Positions 38,567 through 46,699 of a stretch of DNA of 64,000 nt are shown one piece after another; the stretch's first letter is position 1, and each line of letters begins with the position of its first letter. The translations under genes and the position numbers were made by a program. A model generated the notes under the pieces. That model had not been told where the DNA came from. It did not search any database and worked only from the letters and a program-made list of their open reading frames with translations. The stretch is from Gammaproteobacteria bacterium. GTDB lineage: Bacteria; Pseudomonadota; Gammaproteobacteria; Legionellales; Legionellaceae. The stretch is from the NCBI GenBank assembly GCA_030147855.1, contig JASBUO010000006.1, positions 1-64,000 on the forward strand, given 5' to 3'.

Positions 38567-38655
38567 GCAGGCTTTTAAACTATATTAATCTGGGTTCTGG
38601 ATAAGAAAACCTTAAAATAATACAGCTTACTTAGGCTCCGTGGATAAACTGAAGC

Positions 38656-40203
38656 TTATGAATCAGGGTCTGTGATGGGGACTCTCGCAGCGGCTGCAGG
38701 TGTACTTTCAAGAGGACACCGCAAGCTTTTAAGCGGTTCACCATCAACAGATACTGTTTTCAAAATTACCGGAAATTTCCAGAGCGTGTATAAGTGCTTA
38801 AGTACTTCTTCTGCATCTTTCGCAAGTGGCACACGATTGTGCTGTGTATAGTGCAAGGTCAGCGAGCGATCGCCTTCTAAATCGACTGAGAAAACTTGAA
38901 TGTCTGGGTCAATGCTGCCTAAGTTATATTGCTTAGATAAAGACTCTCGTACACGGTCATACCCTGTTTCATTATGAATTGCGTTAATGAACATTTCTGG
39001 TTCTTGATCGTTGTCTGTGAGCATGAAGAGTCTTAAGTCGCGTATTAACTTGGGAGATAAAAATTGTGAGACGAAGCTTTCGTCTTTATAGTTTCGCATG
39101 GCATTATCTAAAGTGCTGATCCAGTCTGTATTTGCAATGAGAGGGAAGCTTTTCTTCTCGTCTTCACTTGGGTTTTCGCAAATACGCCGGATATCCTGAT
39201 ACATATTGTAGCCCAAGCAGTAAGGGTTAATACCGCTAAAATAAGGGCTATCGTAGGAAGGCTGTGTGACGACATTGGTATGATTTTGTAAAACTTCAAT
39301 CATAAACTCATCCGTCACAAGGCCTTCATCATAGAGTGCGTGCATAAGGGTGTAATGCCAAAAGCTTGCCCAGCCCTCGTTCATAACTTTTGTTTGGCCT
39401 TGGGGGTAAAAGTACTGTGCTATTTTTCGCACAATACGAATTAATTCTCGTTGCCATGGCTTGAGCAGCGGCGCATTTTTTTCGAGAAAATAGAGAATAT
39501 TCTCTTGTGGGTCTTCAGGAAAACGTTTTTTTGTTGCTTGTTCCTCTTTATTTTTTTCAGGGGGCAATGTGCGCCACAGTTCGTTAACTTGAGATTGCAG
39601 ATACGCCTCGCGATTTTGTTGACGAATTTTTTCTTCTTGTAGTGAAATTGGAGGTGGGTGTTTATACCTATCAACACCATAGTTCATGAGCGCATGGCAT
39701 GCATCAAGGATGGCTTCTACTTCGTCAATCCCGTATTTTTCCTCACATTGGCTCACATAATTTTGAGCAAAAACGAGGTAGTCGATGATGCCTTCAGAAT
39801 CGGTCCACATTTTAAAGAGGTAATTGTTTTTGAAAAATGAATTATGGCCGTAGCAGGCATGCGCAATAACGAGCGCTTGCATTGCCATTGTATTTTCTTC
39901 CATGAGATAGGAAATACAAGGGTTTGAGTTAATGACAAGTTCGTACGCAAGTCCCATTTCACCACGCTTATAACGTTTTTCAACATTGACAAAATGTTTT
40001 CCAAAAGACCAGTGATGATAGCCAATGGGCATACCAACCGATGCATAGCAATCCATCATTTGCTCAGCTGTAATGATTTCAATTTGGTTGGGGTAGGTGT
40101 CTAGTTTGAAATCACGCGCAATACGTCCAATTTCGCGGTCGTACGCTTGTAAGAGTTCCGGAGTCCATTCGGCGGTGGTTGAAATAGGTTTTTTTCTTTT
40201 CAT
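38656..40203 (-). CDS. SpoVR family protein (YcgB-like)
   Basis: A 515-aa cytoplasmic protein matching the SpoVR family, named for a Bacillus spore-cortex gene but widespread in non-sporulating bacteria, with unknown biochemistry. Recognisable segments are IEIITAEQMMDCYASVGMPI, YHHWSFGKHFVNVE, AYELVINSNPCISYLMEEN and GWASFWHYTLMHALYDEG. It is the third gene of prkA-yeaH-spoVR and overlaps yeaH by 4 nt; this trio is conserved in many proteobacteria and is linked to stationary-phase and stress survival. Confidence 0.93.
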   Translation of the reverse strand: MKRKKPISTTAEWTPELLQAYDREIGRIARDFKLDTYPNQIEIITAEQMMDCYASVGMPIGYHHWSFGKHFVNVEKRYKRGEMGLAYELVINSNPCISYLMEENTMAMQALVIAHACYGHNSFFKNNYLFKMWTDSEGIIDYLVFAQNYVSQCEEKYGIDEVEAILDACHALMNYGVDRYKHPPPISLQEEKIRQQNREAYLQSQVNELWRTLPPEKNKEEQATKKRFPEDPQENILYFLEKNAPLLKPWQRELIRIVRKIAQYFYPQGQTKVMNEGWASFWHYTLMHALYDEGLVTDEFMIEVLQNHTNVVTQPSYDSPYFSGINPYCLGYNMYQDIRRICENPSEDEKKSFPLIANTDWISTLDNAMRNYKDESFVSQFLSPKLIRDLRLFMLTDNDQEPEMFINAIHNETGYDRVRESLSKQYNLGSIDPDIQVFSVDLEGDRSLTLHYTQHNRVPLAKDAEEVLKHLYTLWKFPVILKTVSVDGEPLKSLRCPLESTPAAAARVPITDPDS

Positions 40204-41471
40204 GCGGTCGTCTTCCTTTTGAAGAGTTCGCGAAATACAGGATAAATATCGCTGACTTTATCGATGCTCTCCATACAAAAGTTGGGATGTGCATGTGCGA
40301 GTGTTTCATACACTTCCCATAAGCTTTGATGGTGGCGTGGCATGATTTCAACATAAGCAAAGTATTGCAAAAGAGGGATAATACGGTCGCGTAGTAATTC
40401 CTGGCACCTCGGAGAGTCAGCGTTCCAGTTGTCTCCATCTGACGCCTGGGCGACATAAATATTCCACGCATTAGGAGGAAAACGGCTTGTGATGATTTCA
40501 TCAAGTAACTCGAGCGCACTGGAGACCACCGTACCACCTGTTTCTCTTGAGTAGAAGAACTCTTCTTCAGAGACTTCTTTTGCGGAGGTATGGTGCCTAA
40601 TAAAGACAAGCTCTATTTTTTGATAGTTTTTAGTGAGGAAAAGATACAATAAAATGAAAAAACGCTTAGCAATATCTTTTTTAGCCTCGTCCATAGAGCC
40701 TGATACATCCATAATACAAAACATAACGGCCTGTGTAGTAGGGGCTGGAATTTTAATGCGGTTGTTATAGCGTAGGTCGAGTGTATCTAAAAAAGGAATG
40801 CTCTTAATTTTTCGTTTGAGATATTCCATACGCTCTTTGAGTGCTGCCCGTTTTTCTTCACTGGGGACAGCTTCTTTTTTTAAGGCTTTGAGTGTTTGTT
40901 TTATTTCACGCAGTTCTCGTTTATAGGGGGCTGCAAGCGCAAGGCGGCGCCCAGTTGCTTGCCGCATTGAACGCACGATGTTTAAGTTGGTTGGAATCCC
41001 GCTGGTTGTGAGGCCTGCCCGCACCGTTTTTGGGGTCTCCATTTTAGCGAGTTCTTTTTTAATTAAATCAGGTAGTGCTAAATCTTCAAAATAGAGTTCA
41101 AGAAACTCATCCCGTGACAGTTCAAAGACAAAATCGTCATTTCCTTCGCCTTCATTACTGGCTTGTCCACCACCACCGCCTCCTTGGCCATCTTTGGGCG
41201 GGCGTTTAATTTTATCACCTTCAAGAAAGCGATCGTTGCCAGGCAAAATGCGTTCGACATGTCCGCCTGGACCTTGTGTAAAGCGCGGTTCGGCAATGTC
41301 TTTAGCTGGGATTGTAATTTGTTCTTCGCAGTCGATGCCTGTAATACTTCGTTTGCCAATGGCTTTTGAGACAGCCTCTTTGATTTGGCGCTTGTAACGC
41401 CGTAAAAAGCGCTGTCGATTGACAGTGCTTTTCTTTCCGGCATTTAATCGTCGATCAATCAATTGACTCAT
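40200..41471 (-). CDS. yeaH: YeaH/DUF444 family VWA protein
   Basis: A 423-aa DUF444 protein. The N-terminus begins with RRLNAGKKSTVNRQRFLRRY; a glycine-rich linker (GGGGGGQASNEGEGNDD) lies near residue 100; the C-terminal von Willebrand factor A domain has the metal site CIMDVSGSMDEAKKDIAKRF. It is thought to act with the PrkA kinase. It lies between prkA (16-nt gap) and spoVR (4-nt overlap). Confidence 0.94.
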   Translation of the reverse strand: MSQLIDRRLNAGKKSTVNRQRFLRRYKRQIKEAVSKAIGKRSITGIDCEEQITIPAKDIAEPRFTQGPGGHVERILPGNDRFLEGDKIKRPPKDGQGGGGGGQASNEGEGNDDFVFELSRDEFLELYFEDLALPDLIKKELAKMETPKTVRAGLTTSGIPTNLNIVRSMRQATGRRLALAAPYKRELREIKQTLKALKKEAVPSEEKRAALKERMEYLKRKIKSIPFLDTLDLRYNNRIKIPAPTTQAVMFCIMDVSGSMDEAKKDIAKRFFILLYLFLTKNYQKIELVFIRHHTSAKEVSEEEFFYSRETGGTVVSSALELLDEIITSRFPPNAWNIYVAQASDGDNWNADSPRCQELLRDRIIPLLQYFAYVEIMPRHHQSLWEVYETLAHAHPNFCMESIDKVSDIYPVFRELFKRKTTA

Positions 41472-41487
41472 AACTAAAAGTCACCTT

Positions 41488-43419
41488 TCACTGAGATTTT
41501 CGAACACGAAGATACCACTCGCACAAGAGACGTACTTGTTTTGCGGTGTACCCTTTCTCTTCCATACGTGCAATAAATTCTGCGTGTTTGGTTTTTTCTT
41601 CTTCTGTTGCTTTTGCATTAAAGGATATAACGGGTAGCAAATCTTCCGTATTGGTGAACATCTTCTTCTCGATGACAGTTTTTAGTTTTTCATAGCTATT
41701 CCAGCGTGGGTTTTTGCCTTGATTATTTGCACGTGCGCGTAATACAAAGTTAACGACTTCATTTCGAAAGTCTTTTGGATTTGAAATGCCTGCTGGTTTT
41801 TCAATTTTCTCCAGGTCTGTATTGAGCGCTGCTCGATCGAGAATTTCACCGGTATCAGGATCGCGGTAATCTTGGTCCTGAATCCAAAAGTCGGCGTACG
41901 TGATGTAGCGGTCGAAAATATTTTGTCCATATTCAGAGTAAGATTCGAGGTAGGCCGTCTGAATTTCTTTTCCAATAAACTCGACATACTTGGGAGATAG
42001 GAACTCTTTAATAAAGCTTAAATAGCGCTCACTGACTTCTTCTGGGAATTGTTCTTGTTCGATTTGTCGTTCTAAGACATAGAGTAAGTGAACGGGGTTT
42101 GCTGCAACTTCAGTGTGATCAAAGTTAAAGACTTTAGAGAGAATTTTAAAGGCAAAACGCGTTGAAATACCTGTCATACCTTCATCAACTCCGGCAAAAT
42201 CGCGGTATTCTTGGTATGATTTTGCTTTTGGATCGGTGTCTTTTAAGCTTTCGCCATTGTAGACACGTAATTTAGAATAAATACTTGAATTTTCAGGTTC
42301 TTTCAAGCGTGTTAATACAGAAAATTTTGCAAGCATATCGAGTGTGCCGGGAGCGCAAGGCGCATTTTTCAAAGAGCTATTTTCGATAAGCTTTTGATAA
42401 ATATGTATTTCTTCTGAAACGCGCAGGCAGTAGGGCACTTTGACGATATTAATCCTGTCAATGAACGCTTCATTATTTTTATTATTACGAAAGGTTTTCC
42501 ACTCTGATTCATTTGAGTGGGCAAGAATGATGCCTTCAAATGGGAGTGAGGAGAGCCCTTCAGTCGCGTTATAGTTACCTTCTTGTGTTGCCGTGAGTAA
42601 CGGGTGTAACACTTTAATGGGGGCTTTAAACATTTCAACAAATTCAAGTAGCCCTCTATTGGCATGACATAAACCGCCAGAATAGCTATAAGCATCAGCA
42701 TCATCTTGTGAAAATTCTTCGAGTTTTCGAATGTCAATTTTTCCAACCAGAGAAGAAATGTCTTGGTTGTTTTCATCGCCTGGCTCTGTTTTAGCAATAG
42801 CAATTTGTTTTAAACGAGATGGGTGAATTTTAATAACCTTGAACTGGTTGATATCACCATTAAATTCATGAAGTCGTTTAACAGCCCAGGGCGACATAAC
42901 ATAACGCAATGCTCGGCTTGGAATATTGTATTGTTCGCGTAGTAATGGGCCGTCTTCTTCTTTGTCAAAGAGTGAAAGAGGGGAGTCAAAGACAGGGGAT
43001 CCCTTGATAGCGTAAAAAGGTATTTTCTGCATGAGGTCTTTGAGTTTCTCAGCAATAGATGATTTTCCGCCTCCTACAGGCCCAAGTAGATAGAGTACCT
43101 GTTTGGTTTCTTCAAGGCCCTGTGCTGCATGTTTTAAAAAGCCAACAATGCGCTCAATAGGCTCTTCTAAACCGTAAAATTCATCAAAAACAGAATAAAG
43201 AGGAATCACTTTATTTGAGAAAAGTCTTGATAGTACTGGGTCGTGCCGTGTATCACTGAGCTCAGGCTCGCCTATGGCCATAAGTAGACGTTCGGCAGGA
43301 TTTGCATAAGCGGCGGGGTCTTCTTTACAGAGGGCTAAGTAATCGCCCAAACTCATTTCTTCTTCTTTTTCTGCCGTGTAGCGACTAGCATAATTTTTCA
43401 GTAGTTCTTCAGTGCTCAT
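41488..43419 (-). CDS. prkA: PrkA/YeaG family serine protein kinase
   Basis: A 643-aa protein with an N-terminal AAA-like domain containing the Walker A motif YLLGPVGGGKSSIAEKL and LFDKEEDGPLLREQYN, and a C-terminal PrkA kinase domain. The phrases PFEGIILAHSNESEWKTFR and LRVSEEIHIYQKLI are typical of YeaG. In enteric bacteria YeaG/YeaH support survival under nitrogen starvation and stationary phase. AGGAGC precedes the ATG. It is the first gene of the trio; the upstream 75-bp gap is a likely promoter site, but no clear consensus is visible. Confidence 0.95.
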   Translation of the reverse strand: MSTEELLKNYASRYTAEKEEEMSLGDYLALCKEDPAAYANPAERLLMAIGEPELSDTRHDPVLSRLFSNKVIPLYSVFDEFYGLEEPIERIVGFLKHAAQGLEETKQVLYLLGPVGGGKSSIAEKLKDLMQKIPFYAIKGSPVFDSPLSLFDKEEDGPLLREQYNIPSRALRYVMSPWAVKRLHEFNGDINQFKVIKIHPSRLKQIAIAKTEPGDENNQDISSLVGKIDIRKLEEFSQDDADAYSYSGGLCHANRGLLEFVEMFKAPIKVLHPLLTATQEGNYNATEGLSSLPFEGIILAHSNESEWKTFRNNKNNEAFIDRINIVKVPYCLRVSEEIHIYQKLIENSSLKNAPCAPGTLDMLAKFSVLTRLKEPENSSIYSKLRVYNGESLKDTDPKAKSYQEYRDFAGVDEGMTGISTRFAFKILSKVFNFDHTEVAANPVHLLYVLERQIEQEQFPEEVSERYLSFIKEFLSPKYVEFIGKEIQTAYLESYSEYGQNIFDRYITYADFWIQDQDYRDPDTGEILDRAALNTDLEKIEKPAGISNPKDFRNEVVNFVLRARANNQGKNPRWNSYEKLKTVIEKKMFTNTEDLLPVISFNAKATEEEKTKHAEFIARMEEKGYTAKQVRLLCEWYLRVRKSQ

Positions 43420-43494
43420 CCTTTAGCTCCTAAAATTCAAACTCTCATCATGTAAGAACAATACTCCATCCTTGGAGAAATCGCGAGCTTCTTT

Positions 43495-44769
43495 TTAAGC
43501 CGGCGCGAACAGAGGTGTTTTTTCTTCTTTCGGTTGGCTCATTTCGCAAGCTGCATAGCCTGCTACGAATAGAACAGTCGCAGGCCAACAAATAGCAAGC
43601 GCACCCATGAAAAGTGTAGGTATAATGGCATTTTTTGTGAAAGAGCTCCATCCTTTATTCCAAGCGTCGAGTTGTGCCTGTTCTGCTTTTTTGATTTCTG
43701 TGCTACTTTCTTCATCCGCTTTCAGTTGTTTTAATTTCTCTGTTTTTTTCTCATAGTCACCATAAAGATCTGCTGAAAGGCAGACTGCAAATCCGATGAC
43801 ACACAGAAAAGACCCAATGGGCGCAAGAATGGGAAGTGGGGCAGTGATTAGCAGCGATAAACCGATAAGTATCTCACTCGTCGCAATTAACATTAGCCTC
43901 AGTGTTGCAGTGGTTTCGGTATGGTTCAATTTAAGCACTTTCAACTGTTGCTGAATGACTTCATCCTGTTTGTTAAGAGGAAGTAGTAGCTCATACTCGG
44001 CTTTCTTCTCCTTGTAGGCATGCTGTGTTTCGCGCTGGCGGTACAGGATCACACTTAGGTCGAAAAGAACGCATACGAGCATCAAGGGACTATTATTAAT
44101 TGCATTGAGTATCCCCCAAACAATATCGTTTGCAATATTAAAATGATATTTCTTCGCTTCGTGACGGAAGCGGTCCCAGGAGCTAAGTGCTTTGAGCTCT
44201 TGCTCGGTCGGTTTAAAGGTGTGTTTTAAAATGCGTGCCACTTCTATGAGAAAACGAAGGCCGAGTAGGGAGAAGCTCAAAAGATAAAAAGTTTGAACGG
44301 GAAGATTCAAAAGAGTGATAGATTGATCGAAGTCAAAAATTGGAGCAATCGACCGATTCAACTTATCGAACCATTTTGTATCATTCATCATACGAATAAG
44401 TAGTTCATCCGTGATGCGCGAAAATGCGAGCAAGATACGAAACCCGTGGACATAGCCAATGTTATCATGGACATAATTGATCCAATCTTTGGGGGGATTT
44501 TCAGGCTCATTTCTTTGTTCGTGGTAAGTTTTTAGCAATTCACAGCAATAGAGGTACCACAACCGATACTGTTCTCGCTTTTCATTGCCTTTAATCGCAC
44601 TGGCGGTATCTATTTTTAGCGCATCTAATGCTATCTTTAGGGCAGCCCTTTCTTTTTCAATCTTGTCATGGTTCACGCTCAAGAATGCAAGCGATTTTGA
44701 ATGTGCGTCCGGCTTATTAGGGGCGGATGAGAAAAAGAGTTGCCTATCTTCCATTAAAGAAACAGCCAT
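43495..44769 (-). CDS. Hypothetical membrane protein
   Basis: A 424-aa protein with several hydrophobic segments (about FYLLSFSLLGLRFLIEVA, MLVCVLFDLSVILY, MLIATSEILIGLSLLITAPL, ILAPIGSFLCVIGFAVCLSA and LFMGALAICWPATVLFVAGY) between long charged, probably coiled-coil stretches such as YEKKTEKLKQLKADEESSTE. No family is recognised. ATG at 44769 is selected for GGAG 6 nt upstream; the open ATG at 44841 would add 24 unsupported residues. It is upstream of prkA in the same direction, separated by 75 bp, so co-transcription is possible. The mixed membrane and coiled-coil layout is seen in some secreted effectors, which is only a suggestion. Confidence 0.68.
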   Translation of the reverse strand: MAVSLMEDRQLFFSSAPNKPDAHSKSLAFLSVNHDKIEKERAALKIALDALKIDTASAIKGNEKREQYRLWYLYCCELLKTYHEQRNEPENPPKDWINYVHDNIGYVHGFRILLAFSRITDELLIRMMNDTKWFDKLNRSIAPIFDFDQSITLLNLPVQTFYLLSFSLLGLRFLIEVARILKHTFKPTEQELKALSSWDRFRHEAKKYHFNIANDIVWGILNAINNSPLMLVCVLFDLSVILYRQRETQHAYKEKKAEYELLLPLNKQDEVIQQQLKVLKLNHTETTATLRLMLIATSEILIGLSLLITAPLPILAPIGSFLCVIGFAVCLSADLYGDYEKKTEKLKQLKADEESSTEIKKAEQAQLDAWNKGWSSFTKNAIIPTLFMGALAICWPATVLFVAGYAACEMSQPKEEKTPLFAPA

Positions 44770-45027
44770 TGAACACTCCAATATAAAACAGCTACAAAAC
44801 AGCAAGCTATACAGGGTAACATTTTGGTCAAATTTAGGCAATACCTTCTTTAAATTGGGCTTCTCATCCTCTCGGTAGAAAATTTTTTCATAAATATTTG
44901 ATTTTCATGAGCACATAGAATAGTCTGTAGTTTGTTTGGTTTCCTTTGCTTCGGTTTTCTTTTCTGTAAACCATGAAAGGCGAGGCATCATAATTTGGAA
45001 GTGAGTGAAAAGAAAATGGAGATAATC

Positions 45028-45819
45028 ATGAGGAACAAAATTTTTCCAGCTTGTGCTTTGCTGTTGGGCATGACTTCGTCTTATGCGGGAACAATGGGAG
45101 AGGCTGAGCCTTTACCAGTTCTGATTCCGTTTATCTCCGGTGAAGCTTTATATGCTTGGCCAGATATAGATGGCTTCTATGTCAATGTCTTTACAGATGG
45201 CGCGCACACTGCCAGTTTTAGATCAAATAAGGATAAGCAAGGCTGGGGCGGCCGTGTTGCTGTAGGTGCGCTGCATCCGTTTTCTGAAACTTGGGCTGGT
45301 AGTGCTGAGATGGGTTGGGGTTACTATGGTGCTGTCAATATGAAACCAAGTATACGAGTAGCTCCATCAGTAAATGTTAATGTTAATAGCAACGCTTTTA
45401 GAGTGAATATCGACCAGTATGGTTTTGATATGTTGGCAGGTGTTTTTTATATGCAGCCAAAGTATGATTTATTCTTTAAAGCGGGAGCTTTGATGCAGAA
45501 TCTTAGATCTAAAGTTTCTGCAAATCCGCAAAGGCTTGGTGCATTACCTGATTCAGGTCTAGGTAGACGTTTTCCTGGAATGTATACCCTCTCTACAATG
45601 GTGACGAACACATTGCCTGAAGTTAAGTTGGGTGGTCATTACTTTGTTAATAAGAATTGGCTTGCAACAGCTTCTTGGATGCATGCATTTGGCTCAACTA
45701 TGAATATTAATGTACCATCATTGTCAACCAACCCTGCAGGTGTTGGTAGTGCTAGTGCTACCCTCAAAGCGACAACTCTAGATGTAGTGATGTTTGGTTT
45801 AGAGTATCGCTTTGCCTAA
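45028..45819 (+). CDS. Predicted outer-membrane beta-barrel protein
   Basis: A 263-aa protein with a signal peptide (IFPACALLLGMTSSYA) followed by AGTMGEAEP, like the mature N-termini of the porin at 6912-7910 and the barrel at 22790-23566. The mature region alternates aromatic and small residues (WGGRVAVGALHPFSETWAGS, AEMGWGYYGAVNM, DVVMFGLEYRFA) and ends in a barrel-type FGLEYRF. ATG at 45028 is chosen, with GGAG 6 nt upstream; open starts at 44995 (TTG) and 45016 are less supported. The gene is followed by a strong terminator, so it is likely monocistronic. Confidence 0.78.
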   Translation: MRNKIFPACALLLGMTSSYAGTMGEAEPLPVLIPFISGEALYAWPDIDGFYVNVFTDGAHTASFRSNKDKQGWGGRVAVGALHPFSETWAGSAEMGWGYYGAVNMKPSIRVAPSVNVNVNSNAFRVNIDQYGFDMLAGVFYMQPKYDLFFKAGALMQNLRSKVSANPQRLGALPDSGLGRRFPGMYTLSTMVTNTLPEVKLGGHYFVNKNWLATASWMHAFGSTMNINVPSLSTNPAGVGSASATLKATTLDVVMFGLEYRFA

Positions 45820-45843
45820 GCTTAAGGAGCGCTTGTTTTTTGG

Positions 45844-45868
45844 GAGCCGCACTTTGTGCGGCTTTTTA
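45844..45868 (+). terminator. Rho-independent terminator after the outer-membrane protein gene
   Basis: The stem AGCCGCAC / GTGCGGCT with a TTT loop is followed directly by a T tract, about 25 nt after the stop codon. It separates this gene from rpiA. Confidence 0.9.
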
Positions 45869-45908
45869 GTTTTCAGCGAAAGAAACATATGTTTAAAGGT
45901 ATTTTGGA

Positions 45909-46562
45909 ATGCAAGCACTAAAACAGAAAGTTGCAGAAGCAGCACTTGAGCATTTGAGCGATGAAGTTGCGGTGCTTGGTGTCGGGACTGGTTCAACCAT
46001 TGCCTATTTTATTGAGGCGCTTGCGACAATTAAACATCGTATTGAAGGATGTGTTGCGAGTTCAGAAGAAACGGCACGGGCATTGAAAGTGGCCGGTTTG
46101 CCCGTAATAGCGTTAGCCGTTGCAGACCACCCCCTTGAGCTATATGTGGACGGTGCAGATGAGGTGACACGCCATAAAAGCATGATTAAGGGCGGTGGTG
46201 GTGCTTTAACACGTGAGAAGATTATTGCGAATGCGGCGAAGCAATTTATTTGCTTGGTAGATGAGTCCAAGGTTGTCCGGCGACTCGGGGCCTTTCCGGT
46301 TGCAGTTGAGGTGTTGCCCATGGCGCGTAGTATGGTTGCCCGTGAACTGGTTAAGCTTGGCGGAGATCCGGTGTATCGGGAAGGATTCATAACAGATAAT
46401 GGAAACTGTATTTTGGATGTTTTTCATTTAAACCTAGATGAACCTATGGCAACAGAAAATGCTATTAAATTGTTACCTGGTGTCGTTGAGAGTGGTGTTT
46501 TCGCAAAGCGCCCGGCAGATAAGGTATTGGTGGGAAAAAAATTAGGCGTTGATGTATTTTAA
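45909..46562 (+). CDS. rpiA: Ribose-5-phosphate isomerase A
   Basis: Interconverts ribulose-5-phosphate and ribose-5-phosphate in the pentose phosphate pathway. The 217-aa length matches RpiA. Motifs include [52 protein letters not shown] and the catalytic-lysine region LVDESKVV. It converges on polA, with a hairpin in between. Confidence 0.96.
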   Translation: MQALKQKVAEAALEHLSDEVAVLGVGTGSTIAYFIEALATIKHRIEGCVASSEETARALKVAGLPVIALAVADHPLELYVDGADEVTRHKSMIKGGGGALTREKIIANAAKQFICLVDESKVVRRLGAFPVAVEVLPMARSMVARELVKLGGDPVYREGFITDNGNCILDVFHLNLDEPMATENAIKLLPGVVESGVFAKRPADKVLVGKKLGVDVF

Positions 46563-46563
46563 A

Positions 46564-46599
46564 TAGGGCCTTATATGGTCGAGTCCATATAAGGTCCTA
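46564..46599. terminator. 15-bp hairpin between convergent rpiA and polA
   Basis: TAGGGCCTTATATGG (46564-46578) pairs with CCATATAAGGTCCTA (46585-46599), with one G-U position and a 6-nt loop. It begins 1 nt after the rpiA stop. There is no strong T-run on the plus strand, so it may stop transcription only partly or protect mRNA ends. Its TAGGG..TCCTA ends resemble the hairpin at 62020-62047. Confidence 0.6.
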
Positions 46600-46699
46600 G
46601 GCTTCTGAGCAGTGAATGTTTAATCATATATTTTGGAGGCTTTTTTTCGGTAACGTAAAAGGGTTTTAAAAAAGTAAATACGGGCAAATGAGGGCGCGC

